Source: Hippophae tibetana (lineage: Eukaryota > Streptophyta > Magnoliopsida > Rosales > Elaeagnaceae). Taken from it: a DNA stretch of 64,000 nucleotides. The stretch covers positions 59,973,275 through 60,037,274 of the forward strand of contig CM072802.1 in NCBI GenBank assembly GCA_037013495.1. Direction: 5' to 3'. The notes beneath the pieces were generated by a model. The model saw nothing but the letters and a program-made list of their open reading frames with translations, made no database searches and had not been told where the DNA came from. How positions within the stretch are numbered: position 1 is the first letter of the stretch; each line of letters begins with the position of its first letter. The position numbers and the translations under genes are program-made. Shown one piece after another: positions 23,126-35,900 of the stretch.

Positions 23126-25534
23126 GTATTTTTTAGCAAATTTTTTAATAAAAATTTATATTTTTAAATAACAACATATAAATAAGATATATTATGCTGT
23201 TATTTCTTTTAAGTTTTAGGTTATGCTTTTGTGAAGTAATTTGAGAATAAAAAATCAACATATTATTAAAATAATCCAAATTATTATGCTAAAATCATTG
23301 CAACAACTACAATTAAGGTGCATTACTTTATTTATATTTTTGTTATTAAGTCGTTTATAATTTATATATCATTTTAAAGCAGGTAAGTGAGAGAAAACAC
23401 TAAATATATAGCACACTTATATAATTTTGTGAAAAATTTTAAAAATAAAAAATAAAAATATTTTTTTAAGAGACGGCACGTGCGCCTTATTATGTACGTG
23501 CGTCAGCCGGTTTACATCTAATTTATGTATTCCATTTGGGGGCACACTAACTAAAGTGGTATTGTGTGAGTTTATTTAGATAATTTTAATAATTGTTTTT
23601 CAATTTATCTTAATATCTTTTATATTATTTCTCTTCTTAATCACATGAATTAATTAATGGTACTGAAATAAAAAGTAGACCGCACTTTGATCTTTTATGG
23701 AAGTTTATTGGATTCAAGAGTGACCTACCATTATCATGATTTCGAGTTTCTACCATCTCATATTCATAAAGAGTCCTTTCATATCTGTTAGTGCGTGCAA
23801 TCTGGCCTAAAAAGTTTTATCTATTTTTCTTCGACGAATGGAACAATTAACATTTATGGTAATTTCATTGTATTATTTTACAGCCAAATAACGATTATAA
23901 AGGTTTGACAAGTTTTTTTTTAGAAAATAAAATTTCTTTAAAGATTAAAAGAAACAATCTAGAAAAAAATTATCAATCTAAATACATCAATAATAAAAAT
24001 TGTTAAAATAAAAATAAAAACTTTCTTAAATGTAAGGAGAAGAACATCATCTTTAATCTTTCGTTCTCTTGTAAAATTCTTTAATCGACTGTTTGACTTC
24101 TCAAACTTATACAATAATCGTTATTCAAGAAAAATAAAATTTTCATATCATATTATAATTTTCATGATCGTTAGAACTATAAATCTAGACAAATATCTAA
24201 ATTGATAATAAAATATAAACTTAGATTAATAGTTATATGAGAAAAAAATCACCCTATAATAAGATCTAGCTGAATAAACAATATAAATATGCATTTTTAT
24301 TCAAAATAACTAACAAGAAAAACTTAAATATAAACAAAACAAACCTACCAGAAAAGGTTCCTTTATAAGGAGTATCTTAAGGTCTAGAAATCAAGTGCTT
24401 TATGATTTGATAATAAAGATACAACATGTGATTTATATTGTACATAAATAAAAGAAAAAATATATATCTTTACTAAGGTGCATTTCAAACCTAAAACTTA
24501 CAACTCTCTAATTGTTGTACATGTTATTGGAATATATATTCAAGTTATAACTATTAGTGTGTTTATTAATTGATAATGAAAATATTGAAATGAGAATAAA
24601 GAGAAGAAATGAAGTATAAAACTCATTTCCTTTCTTTGAGTTTACTAAAGAATGATAAGGTAATGGAATAAAAATATTAATTTACTTAAATTTTCTTTTA
24701 AAAGTTGTTGATTATGTTTTTTCATCTACATTAGAGGGAGGTGTAATTCTCCTTGTTGTAGTCTTGTGAAAATGAAACATTTTTTAGGATCTTAGATTAT
24801 CACAGGGTATGGTGACCTTTGGATCTTCAATGTTTAAGTCAGTTCGACAATTGGCATAAAGAAGACCATAGCCTCTCTCTATGATTTAGGGAGAAAAAGT
24901 AGAGACTAAGCACTACTACAAAAAGGGGTATAAAAGTCGGTTTTTAACCGACTTTAAACAAATTTAAAATCGGTTCTCTGAACCGACTTTAAATTCAGAG
25001 ACTTAAATTGTAAAGTTGGTTCACGGCCTGAACCGACTTTACATGTAGAGTCGGTTCATGCCGTGAACCGATTCTACATTTTATTTGTTTTAATTTTTAA
25101 TTTTATTTTTCGTATAACAGTATATATAAATAACATAAAAACACTAAAATATAAATAATAATATAACAAATAATTAACAATATAAATATATTTAATTACT
25201 TAATAATTAAATTTATTACAAAAACAAATAATGCATATAAATAACTTCAATTACAAATAAAATAATGTCGTCAAATTATGCCATCGAGTAAGCTTGGTTG
25301 GCTTAGAATCTTAATTGGCCTTCACAAGCATTATGGCAAAAAAAAAGCTGATCCATATAACAAATATTCTCCTACATACATGAGCACGTAAAACATCCAT
25401 CAAAAAAGTAGTCTAAACTTCAGACGTACGAATGAAGAGATTAAATCATTATAAATATTACCATAAAAAAGAGATTAGTACGTACAACGACATTCGATGA
25501 ACTCATATTAGCATTATTAATCATTTGTCTATAT

Positions 25535-25798
25535 ATGAAGTTATCTGGAATCTCTACTACTATTTTTTAATGCTATATATAATGAACTCTAAATATGAAA
25601 TCAATTGCATGTAACTTCGATTTCTTGGCTAAGCTTGTGTGAGTTTTGGTGCCCTTAAACATATGGAACACGTTCATATGCACCAAAACTTATACAAACC
25701 AAGAAACAAATCGGACCGACGTACACCTGATTTGTACATTTAGAACTCATTATATATCATTAAAAATACTAGCAGAGATTCCAGATAAATTCATATTT
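25535..25798. repeat. Long imperfect hairpin inside the CACTA element
   Basis: The left arm, about 25535-25652, includes ATCTGGAATCTCT, TATATAATGA and GAGTTTTGGTGC. The right arm, about 25679-25798, includes the complements GCACCAAAACTTAT, AACTCATTATATA and AGAGATTCCAGAT. The arms are some 118-120 bp and the loop about 26 bp, with scattered mismatches and small gaps. Similar direct repeats flank it (about 25370-25450 and 25812-25905). Confidence 0.8.
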
Positions 25799-25940
25799 AT
25801 AAACAATGCATTCCCCTAAATACATGAGCATATATATGATTAATCATCATCAACCAAGTGATTTCAGACACAAGAATAGATATAGAAGGCCAAATCATTA
25901 AAAAATTTACTGTTATGTTGTCATATGCTATTCAAGATCA

Positions 25941-27222
25941 TCAGAATCTTCTCCTGATTCTTCTTGCGATGATATAATTTGAACCATGTGTTCTGCCTCG
26001 TAAATCATCAAAAATTTGCTGGTCATAACCCGTCTTGTTCCAACCAAAGAACTGCATGTATTCAAAATCAAAATAAGAATATGATTTCATTTATTTACAA
26101 AAACAAACTCAAATATGTTAAAACTTGTATGTATATGGGTAAAATATATTACCACATCATCAATTGGAATTTTGATATTTGTGATGATTTCGCTCATAAA
26201 CTTCATGACATAATAACCACACATGACTCCATTATTTTGTTGTGGAACCTACAAAAAAAAGTGTATGTATACATGAATTTTCATATTCGAACATCCTTAT
26301 TATTTAATTGTAAAATTAATAAAATTATTAATATTGAATTGTACATACCATAACTTTTGTCCATATAAGCTTATGAGATTTTTTAAGGACAATGCCCCTA
26401 AACTTGTTCCACAACTTCCATGCCCTATCAAGGTATAAAACGATTAGTTTTTATTAAATATTACAAAAAATAATAGAAAAAACTAATATGTAACTAAATA
26501 TAACTCTTACATTTCAACAACTACTTTTGTATCTTTACTCAGTTCTATGGAAGCTGAGTCACAGTACCAAGCATGATTATTGAACATATCAATGATTACC
26601 AACATCCAATGATCTTGGCCTTGTTCAAACCTTAATGGCCAAGGGATTATCAACTTTTGATTTCTGCTAAGCGTTAATGCTCTATCACATAATTGTTTAG
26701 CTCTGATGCTAACATCCTTCTCTTGATATTGATTGACATATGAAGAATCATAGAACATTGCTAAATGTGATGAGTGATTATGTTGAAGTCGATAATAGCA
26801 AGCCCTATATATGTATATATATAATTAGATAATATAAATATAATTATATATGTTCTGCATAAATAAAAGAAAACTAACTAGATTGAGGACTCACCTTGTC
26901 CACACTTGAATTATACTTAAATCGATCATTTGATATTCAAATATTTGCAACAAGCACTCGATCGATATATAAGTTTGGCCGATGTCTACACCAGAAATTT
27001 CAATAGGAAGTGGCACAGTCCATCCATCATTTATGCTAGATGCCCTCCCAACAATAGTCATCAAAGTGCCAAGATTTCTGCTGAACTGTAACGCATAAGT
27101 ATGACTATACTTTTTCCAAGGCTTCTTCTTGAATGACTTGGTGCACGATGATTGGCCACTAGTCATAGATTTAGCACGAGATACTTGCTTGGTATCTCTT
27201 AAATGTGTCGCATTTAAGAGTT
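25941..27222 (-). CDS. Ulp1-like (C48) cysteine protease of the CACTA element, 5' end unresolved
   Basis: Five exons with GT...AG borders keep one open frame on the minus strand: 26895-27222, 26511-26804, 26349-26424, 26153-26248 and 25941-26051. The fold's catalytic residues can be read: His in DHWMLVII and Asp in AWYCDSAS (second of these exons), then Gln in VPQQ and Cys in GVMCGYYVMKFM (fourth). Many plant CACTA and Mutator proteins carry such a Ulp1/SENP-like domain; its target in transposons is unknown. Upstream, a segment near 27334-27380 (WPSIQVVLNFDM on translation) looks like an earlier exon but does not join in phase, so the true start is unknown. An in-frame Met is at 27166. The last exon's frame is the least certain. 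No stop interrupts the five exons, so the domain may still be functional. Confidence 0.68.
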
Positions 27223-28121
27223 CTGGTATAATAGACTACCAAAAAAGTATCATATATGTATTTTTAGTAACAATAAGATCACATTAAATAATAGTAGTAA
27301 ACAAGTGTTATTTTTTAAGTTAAAAAATAGTACCATGTCAAAATTTAGAACAACTTGAATCGACGGCCAAACCACATACTATCCAACCGCAAGTAATAAT
27401 TCAAACATTATTATTACAAGCAAACAAAAAAACATAACTAAATCAAAAATTTATACAAAATATAAAACAAATTGATCGAATAATAAGCTAGCTGCATGCA
27501 TTCTGCATAAACTAAGTCAAACATATTTTTTAGGTGTGGTAAAATAAAGTGGCAGATAATAGACTTACTTTTGTTTTTCAGCAATCTAAATTGTAAATGT
27601 ATCTTAAGTTGATATATATTTACAGAAGTGCTCTCTGAATGAACTTTTAACAAAAGTGCTTGTGGAACCGCACGCGTTGCATATAAAACCAAAAGATATA
27701 TAATACGTTTGAAGTAATTAATTCAAGTTATTTAACCACACAAAGAAACTGCCCAAGCAAAACCCAAATCGAGATGTTAGGTTTTTAATTAACGAATAAA
27801 AATACGCTGTTCCTAATTAACGAAATACATTTACACGCTGATAAAATTAGCATAGATAAAATTAGCACAAATTTACACGTTGTTCCTAATATACCCATAA
27901 ACAGATTTTAACATTTTGCTAAAAAAAAAGAACTGACAGATAATGTGAGAAGAGAAATATAACTTACAAACGTTCATTCAAATGGTGGTTGGAGGTGGTC
28001 GGAAATGTAGAATAAAGGTGGCGCACGGTTAAGATTTTGGGAGAAAATGGGAGTGAGGAAAGGAGAGAGGAAGAAGAAAACTGGAAATCTGCGTACAAAA
28101 TGATATGAGAGGGCATATATT

Positions 28122-28281
28122 ACGTGGATAGTGTCGGTTAACCACGTCAACCGACGCTACGTTACGTGGATAGCGTCGGTTAACCACGTCAACCGACGCT
28201 ACGTTACGTGGATAGCGTCGGTTAACCACGTCAACCGACGCTACGTTACGTAGATAGCGTCGGTTAACCACGTCAACCGAC
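28122..28281. repeat. 42-bp palindromic tandem repeat, about four copies, CACTA subterminal
   Basis: Units at 28122-28163, 28164-28205, 28206-28247 and 28248-28281 (partial) are nearly identical. Each contains AGCGTCGGTT and its complement AACCGACGCT around CACGTC, so each unit can fold on itself. Confidence 0.95.
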
Positions 28282-28361
28282 TTTAAATTCATTAAAAGTC
28301 GGTTTTTGGTAAAAACCGACTTTACACATCAACTTATATACCCCTTTTTGTAGTAGTGAAG

Positions 28362-28694
28362 TGATACTATGGATTTGTTGTGTTTATGTCAACTAATGAA
28401 AATGATGTGTGAAGTGTACAATTTGAGTATATCTATTGAAGAACATTTACCTGATGTCGACCACTTACCAGTGAAGATAGAATTAATCTAGGATAAGAGT
28501 TATCTCTCGGTAATTATCTCTTTTGAATAATTAAGGGATATTTATTAGTTGTTTATCTCTTTAGTCGTTTATCTAGCAGTTATGCATATCCACTAACTCA
28601 GTAATCATTGGGCTAGCCTATGAGTTATACAGTTAGAAGGTAAGATTAGCATATTGTGCCATATGACATGTGTTTATTTTTTTTATACCCAACA
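28362..28694 (-). repeat. Probable Tat-type gypsy 3' LTR piece
   Basis: On the minus strand the sequence reads GCCTGAGGGTTGA then TGTTGGGTATAA. The first part resembles a Tat polypurine tract and the second an LTR start at about 28694. A related junction occurs at about 55165 (CTAGGGGCTGA then TGTTAGGAG). The CACTA element directly adjoins its low-coordinate side. Confidence 0.5.
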
Positions 28695-29848
28695 TCAACC
28701 CTCAGGCTTCTTGGTACTGGATACATGGGTATGGAGGTTTGTTAGTATATTTATCGATATTAGAACACCTAGATCCTAGCCAATGTTTGTGCACTAATCC
28801 ACTTATGTAGTTTTTGAGACTTGAACTCTGCCCGAATTTTAAAATGTGTGATGTGATTTTTGTTTTTGGCAATATTTTTGGATTTCCAATCAAGCATCTA
28901 GTGAGGAAGTTATGTCGAATTCAAAGTTGCTTCTAAAAAGTAAAGCTCTAAAGCCACATGGTGCTTTTCACCTTTTGTACCAAAGGGCAAGCATGCCCAA
29001 CTTTTCAAGTTTGTGTAGAGACATCTATGTGTAAGGACCCTTTTTGATCTTATGAAATTTATTTCTTAATTGTGTTATACTTTCCTGAAATGGGAAGGGT
29101 TACTTGAACATTTATCCTACCACCAAGTGATTAGTATGCCTCGTCGTACATTTTCCTAGGTACAAAAAAATTAATTATAGAGGAAGAGAGGATTAATGGG
29201 AAAGAGTGGATTTGGTCACCATGGATGCATGTTTAGACAAAAGTGGATTGGGGTACCATATATCATAGTGGCTAGGTGGTCAATCGGTGATAGTGAGGTT
29301 TTATCTAGTAATTCTATTTAGCTAATTTATCCTGTCGATCTATCTAGTAGGTTTGTCCCAATTTTTTTAATAGTGGATCTATCTGGTAGATCTATCCATC
29401 AAGCCTACCCAACCAACCTATTCAATGGGTGGTCCCTTTGTTAAGTTCCAATTTGAAGCACATCTAGTTGGTGAAGTTTCAATTGAAGGGTCTTAGCTTG
29501 AGTGACTGGTTCAATCCTATTAGGTGATGTGATCATTTTAGTTGGTCGTAATTGTGTTTTTGGGATCCATGTGGAACACATTGATGGTATGGATCTTTTT
29601 TTATAAGGGTTATGTAAGTGTGAAGAGTCCCGATAATGTTCTTGTAGGTATCTACACTCTTTAACACTTAGGCTTTTCTTGGTTGTAACTCTTTTTCTAT
29701 TTTGTACATTTCTTTATCTTGTTGGAGCGAAGTGTTCTATTTGCATAAAAAGTTGGAATTTTTTGGAGAAGCCCATATATTTGAGGATCATATCTTGATC
29801 ACCTCAAGCTCTGATAGGATTAATATCTAAGTCCACCTGATAGAGTAT
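28695..29848 (-). mobile_element. Decayed Tat-type gypsy internal remnant
   Basis: This lies on the element side of the putative polypurine tract at 28694. It has no long frame. A stretch of short, degenerate CTATCTAGTAG/CTATCTGGTAG words (29300-29400) recalls similar wording in the Tat-type region at 55900-56150 and 59080-59210. Many breaks; old. Confidence 0.4.
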
Positions 29849-29946
29849 GTTTAGACATATGGATCGACTCGAGCTCTATCCATCTAATAGTCCGACCAAT
29901 TGGCAACCTAATTCGTTAGGTGAGATTGTCTCAAGAGAAGCCACAC
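29849..29946 (+). repeat. Start of a Tat-type LTR, inverted copy of 42693-42794
   Basis: It reads TGTTTAGACATATGGATCGA and continues to CTCAAGAGAAGCCACA, matching the reverse complement of the LTR end at 42693-42794. Athila-like sequence takes over at about 29946. Confidence 0.75.
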
Positions 29947-32900
29947 AAAGTAGATTATTTTTTGGTAGCGTTAATTTTCCTTTCAATTCCTGTAAAACAA
30001 TTATGGTGAATTCATTTATGTTAAATTTAATTTTTAGCACAAACTAACTTTTTTTATTCTAGGAAAAAGATATAATCTAATTATGAACTATGCTTGGTCT
30101 TTCATGTTATTTGAATTATTTTTCTTCATGTTTGTCTAATTTATTCTGAGTTTATTACTTCTAATTAACCGACCATTAATTAGATAATTTTGGTCTTATG
30201 ATTTACTATTTAAAGAGGAAATTATAGGATATATTTGAAATATTTTAGTGTATGTAAATATAGAGATCGAAAGACTTATATGAATCTGTGTAGTATTAAA
30301 ATCATTGATCTTTTCTTGCTTTGTTAAATTGCATACTCTTGTGTAAATTGATGAATAAGAATATTTTCAATTAACTGTCAAAAGAAGTTTTTGCGATGTT
30401 TATTAGAGATTTCTAACAAACATAGAGAATTAAATTCAATTAGCTAGATGAGTAAAGCGTAGTGAGGGATTAGGTGAAATCGATTTTCTAGAATTTTTCT
30501 TCCCATTGATTTGATTTTCGAAAAACATATTTATTTTCTTTTGCATATTTTATTTAAATTGATTTGATTTTAAATTTCAATTACAACAACCTTAATGAAT
30601 TCTCTAGATAAAATTGAGATTAACATAATTTTGGTATTTTTTAAAAGTAAGTTACTAATCTCTAAGGATGATACTCTTCTTATCACTTTATTATAAAACT
30701 ACAATACTATGCACTTGTAGTTTTGTATCTTTACACCATTGTCGGGGATTGATTTTTTCTTATTTTTGCCAATATCGATATAAAGTAATCTTGGTTTTAA
30801 TTTAGAATTATATTTTATTTATATTTATATATTTTTTATTTTTCTCTAGGTATGTTTTTGACATTGGATGCGCCGTGTTAGAACTCGAAACATTATTTCT
30901 TTTGATCCAAAGATTGAAAAAAAAATTATTTCATAAATAAAGAAGAAAGTACTAGCCATGGCTAAAGGAGAATAGACTGTACAACCGCACACCTTGAAGG
31001 ATTATGTAAGGCCAATTGTGAATGAAAATTACTCAGGTGTTAGACGTCAAACCATTAATGCCAATAATTTTGAGCTTAAACTGACGTTGATCAAAATGGT
31101 GCAACAAGCCCAATTTAGCAGATTGCCACTTAATGATCACAATATTCATTTGGTGATATTTTTGGAGATTTATGACACTATAAAGATGAATGGTGTTACT
31201 AAAGATACCATTAGATTGAGATTGTTTCCTTTTTCATTGAGGGACAAGGCTAGAGGTTGGATACAGTCTCTATAATCATGAAGCATCACTAGTTGGCAAG
31301 ACATGATAGAAAAGTTTCTTGCTAAATTTTATCCACTTGTAAAACAACCCAACTCAAGAGTGAGATTGGTCAATTCAAGAAAAATGATTTTGAGACACTC
31401 TATGAAGCATGGGAAATGTATAAAGATTTGATTCGATGTTACCCTCAGCATGGATTGTCGGATTGGTTGTAAATTCAAATGTTCTATAATGGTTTAAATG
31501 GGAAAACTAGAACTATAATTGATGTTGCTTCTTGTGGAATTTTGATGTCAAAGACAGTTGGGGGTGCTACTTCTTTTTTGGAAGAAATGGCCTCAAACAA
31601 CTATCAATGGCCAACTGAAATATCTATGGCTAAGGAATTTGTTAGGATCCATGAATTGGAGTCATTTGCTACCCTTCCAGCTCAAGTTCCATCTTTATCT
31701 CATTAAGTTTCAAACTTGACAACCCAAAGAATACCACAAAGTGCAAAATAATTGCAATTTCAAGTATGAAAGTTCTGATGATTGAAGCCAGTCAAGAATA
31801 GGTTCAATACATCAACAATCAGAACTACAACTATCGTAGTAATCCTATGCCAAATTACTACTATCCAGGGCTTTGAAATCATGAATTTTTTTCTTATGGA
31901 AACATAAATAATGTGATGCAACCTTCTCTAGGGTTTGATAATCAAACAAGTGAGAAGAGGATGTCACTTGAGGATGCCATGGTTTCCTTTTTTGAGGAGA
32001 CCAAATCAAGGTTTAAAAAGAGTGATTCACAGTTGGGTAACATTGAGACTCATTGTAGCAATATGAGAGCCACTATGAAAAATATTGAAGTGCAAATTGG
32101 GAAACTAGCCATGACCCTCAATGTTAAACAAAGATAAAATTTTCCTAGCAATACAAAAGTGAATCCAAAGGAATAATGAAAGCCCATTACACTTAGGAAT
32201 GGAAGATAAATTGAGAGATCACCATCAAAGAAAATAGAATCCACCTCTACAACTCTAAACAATGGCCAAAACAATAATAAAGTAGAGGAAAAGGAGATTG
32301 TTATGATACACTAAGAGAGACTGACATGCCTCCATCAATTTCATTTCATGACAATCTTCCTATTCTCTCTACTCTACTTCCTTATCTTTAACACTTCCAA
32401 AACAAAAATTAGATAAGAAATTTTCTAAGTTTTTGGATATTTTCAAGGAAATTCACATAAATATTCTTTTTGTATATGCCTTGGAACAAATGAAAAATTA
32501 TGCCAAATTCTCGAAGGATATCATTTCCAAGAAGAGAATATTAGAGAAGTTTGAAACAATGAAGCTTTATGAAGAATGTAGTGCCATTCTTCAAAAGAAA
32601 TTACCTCAAAAATTAAAAGATCTAGAGAGTTTCATTTTTCTTTGCACTATTAGAAATTCATTTTTTGATAAAGTTTTATGTCATCTTGGTGCTAGTATTA
32701 ATCTTATGCCATTGTCTGTTGATAGGAAAGTGAGACTTGGAGAGATGAAACAAAAAACAATTTCTTTACAACTAGCAGAATGATCCATCAAGTATCCACG
32801 TGGAATCATAGAAGATGTATTGGTAAAGGTGGATGCATTTATTTTTCTTGCTAATTTTGCAGTATTAGATATGGATGAAGACCAAGATGTCCCACTAATT

Positions 32901-35900
32901 CTTGGCCGACCATTCTTGGCTACGAGAATGGCTTTAATGGATGTTCAAATGGGTGAGTTAACATTGAGAGTGAAAAAGGAAGAGGTTAAGTTCAACATCT
33001 ACGAAGCCATGAGATTTCCTGAAGATCCAAGCACTTTCTTTCGGGTAGATATCATTGAGAAATATGAAATGGAAACCTTTCAAGAGTGTATGCCAACCGA
33101 TCACCTAGAACGATGTATCACCACTTCTTCTCATGCGTATGATTTGAATAAATTTTCTACTTTTGAATCTGATTTACCTTTTGTTAGTGAAGAATTTTTG
33201 CATTATGTATTTGCCTTAGAAGTATTGAAGCAGGTTACATCATTTAGCAAAGATGGATTTTGTAATCTCTACAAAAACAATTGTAGCAAACTTGAACTAT
33301 AGAGTTGAAGAAATTTCTTGAGCATCTTTGCTATGAATTTTTGGGTGATAGTTACACCTTTCTAGTGATTATTACTGCAGCACTTACACCCAAAGAAGAG
33401 AAAAATTTGCTACGTGTGTTAAGGAAGCATAGAACAACCCTGGGATGGAATACCTCTGACATAAAAGGTATAAGTCCTTCCATTTGCATGCATAAGATTC
33501 TAATAAAGGAACTTTACAAACTATCAAATGAGCCCCAAAGAAGATTAAATTCAACAATGAAGGAAGTTGTGAGAGTTGAAATTTTGAAGCTTTTGAATGC
33601 TAGAATTATTTATGCTATTTTAGATAGCTCATGGGTAAGTCTAGTACATGTTGTACCAAAAACTAGTGGAATAACAATGGTGAAAATGACAACAATGAGC
33701 TTATTCCAACAAGAATAATCATGGGTTTACGTGTATGTATGGATTACCCCAAGTTAAACAAAGCAACAAGGAAGGATCATTTTACACTTTCGTTCATTGA
33801 TCAAATGATAGATCGATTGGTTGGATATCTCTATTATTGCTTCTTAGATGGTTTTTTGGGGTATAGCCAGATTGCCACATACCCCTACATAACATTTTCT
33901 TTTATAAGGATGCCCTTTGGATTATCCAATGCCCCAACAACATTTCAAAGTTGTATGATGGATATTTGTTTTGATATGGTGGAAGATAAAATGGAAATTT
34001 TCATGGATGACTTTTTGGTTTTTGGTACATCTTTTGATCATTATTTGCAGAATTTAGCTCTTATTTTGTAGGGATGTGAAGATTAAAATCATTTCCTAAA
34101 CTGGGAGAAGTGTAATTTCATGGTTCAAGAAGGGATCGTGCTTGGCCATAGAGTGTCATCTAAAGAAATTGTGGTTGATCGAGCTAAAATTACAACCATA
34201 GAAAAACTATCACCTCCTAAGAATGCGAAGGGAATCATAAGCTTTTTGGGACATGAGAGACTTTATAGAAGATTTATAAAGGATTTTTCTAAACTTTCTA
34301 AACCTTTATGTAATCTTCTTGAAAAAAATTCTGCATTTGACTTTGATGATGTTTGTTTACAAGCCTTTAATACAATTAAGGAGAAACTCCTTTCAACACC
34401 AGTAATGACTGTACCTGATTGGATTCAACCTTTTGAAGTCATGTGTGATGCAAGTGACTTTTCAATTGGATCGGTGTTAGGGCAAAAGAGAGACAATTTG
34501 TTTAAGGCCATATACTATGTAAGTCGGACATTGAATGAAGCCCAATTGATTTATACAACAACTAAGAAGGAGATGCTTGCTATGGTGTTTGCTTGTGAAA
34601 AATTTTGAACTTACCTAATTGGAAAAATGGTCATAGTGTTCACTAATCATGCAATACTTCGTTATTTTTTTAGCAAGAAGAATGCTAAGTCTAGGTTGAT
34701 TCGTTGGATCCTTCTTCTTTAAGAATTTGATTTGAAATTTCAAGATAAAAAGGAAGTGAAAATTTAGTTGTAGACGATGACTCTCCATTGGAGCAAGAGG
34801 AAATAAAACTAGATTTAGTGATCCAAGAAGCATTCCCCGATGAGCATTTTTTTGCATGTGAGTTCAAACTTCTTTGGTATGCTGATATTGTAAACTACCT
34901 CGCTTGTAGGGTATTGCCACCACATATTACTTACCACCAACGTAAGAAGTTTTTGCATGATGTGAAATATTATCTTTGGGATGAGCCTTTTTCTTTTCAA
35001 AAGATTCACTGATCAAATCATCTGAAGATATGTGCCTGAAGAGGAGATGTAAGCCAGTCTCGATCATTGCCATTCCTTATCATATGAAGGATATTTTTGA
35101 GTAACACAAACAATAAATAAGGTACTTCAAAGTGGTTTCTTTTTTCCCTCTATTTTTTGGAATAGTTATACTTTAGTGAAAACTTGTGATCGATGCCAAC
35201 GTATGAGAAATATTTCAAGACGTCAGGAGCTACCATAAAAAAATATCTTAGAGGTAGTGTGATTTGATGTTTGGGGAATTTATTTTATGAGTCCTTTTAT
35301 GTCAAAATGGGTGGAGGCAAGTTCTACAACAAATGATGCAAAGGTAGTGCTCAAATTTTTGCATAAGAACATATTCACAAGATTTAGCACTGCACAAACT
35401 ATTATTATTGATGAAGGGACCCACATTTGGAAAAATGTGTTTGATAACCTTCTCATAAATATGGTATGAATCACAAGATAACACTTTTCTACCATCCTTA
35501 AACTAATGGCCAAGCTGAAATTTCAAATCAAGAATATCCTTGAGAAGGTGGTCAACACCAATAGAAAGGATATGGCAAAGAAGCTTGATGATGCTTTCTG
35601 GGCATACTATACAACTTTTAAAACACCTATCAGGATGTCTCCTAATCGATTAGTATTTGGAAAAACATGTCATCTCTCTATTGAGTTGGAGCATAAAGCT
35701 TATTGTATGTAAAGAAGTTTAATTTTGAATTAAATGTAGTAAGGGAAAAGCAACCTCTTCCATTGAATGAGATGGATGTGTTTTGGAATGATGCTTATAA
35801 AAATGCAAAGATTTACAAAGAGAGGACAAAGAAGTGGCATGACAAACAGATCCTTAGGCTTGAGTTTTCTCTAAGATAGTAGGTTTTGCTTTTCAATTCA

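Larger units (their letters stand above)
21403..24907. other. AT-rich region upstream of the TBL gene; no gene recognised
   Basis: It holds the TBL promoter side, an (AT)22 run (21793-21836) and a truncated hAT-like repeat (22992-23125). A GC-richer pocket with CACGTGCGCC and ACGTGCGTC sits near 23470-23515. The rest is A/T-rich without long open frames. Confidence 0.5.
24911..28358. mobile_element. CACTA (En/Spm) transposon, non-autonomous, 3448 bp
   Basis: Both ends read CACTACTACAAAAAGGGGTA inward, continuing with a similar TATA.AAGT, giving inverted ends of about 27 bp. AAG lies on both sides (24908-24910 and 28359-28361), the 3-bp duplication of CACTA elements. Subterminal regions are full of AACCGAC/GTCGGTT words in both orientations, which in this superfamily serve as transposase-binding repeats. 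No transposase (TNP2/TnpA) region is recognisable. The coding part is a Ulp1-like protease on the minus strand (25941-27222). It lies between Tat-type remnants on its right and unidentified DNA on its left. Perfect ends and duplication suggest a fairly recent insertion. Confidence 0.95.

Noticed and set aside
27334-27380. Further upstream exon of the Ulp1-like gene (WPSIQVVLNFDM)
   Set aside because: It looks plausible on translation but does not join the next exon in a compatible phase, so it was left out of the gene model.
28122-28281. CRISPR-like array
   Set aside because: Repeats are head to tail with no unique spacers, lie at a CACTA end, and the genome is a plant.
28029-28292. Minus-strand open frame with repeated VDVVNRRYPRNVAS
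   Set aside because: It is simply the 42-bp tandem repeat read in a frame divisible by three; no gene evidence.
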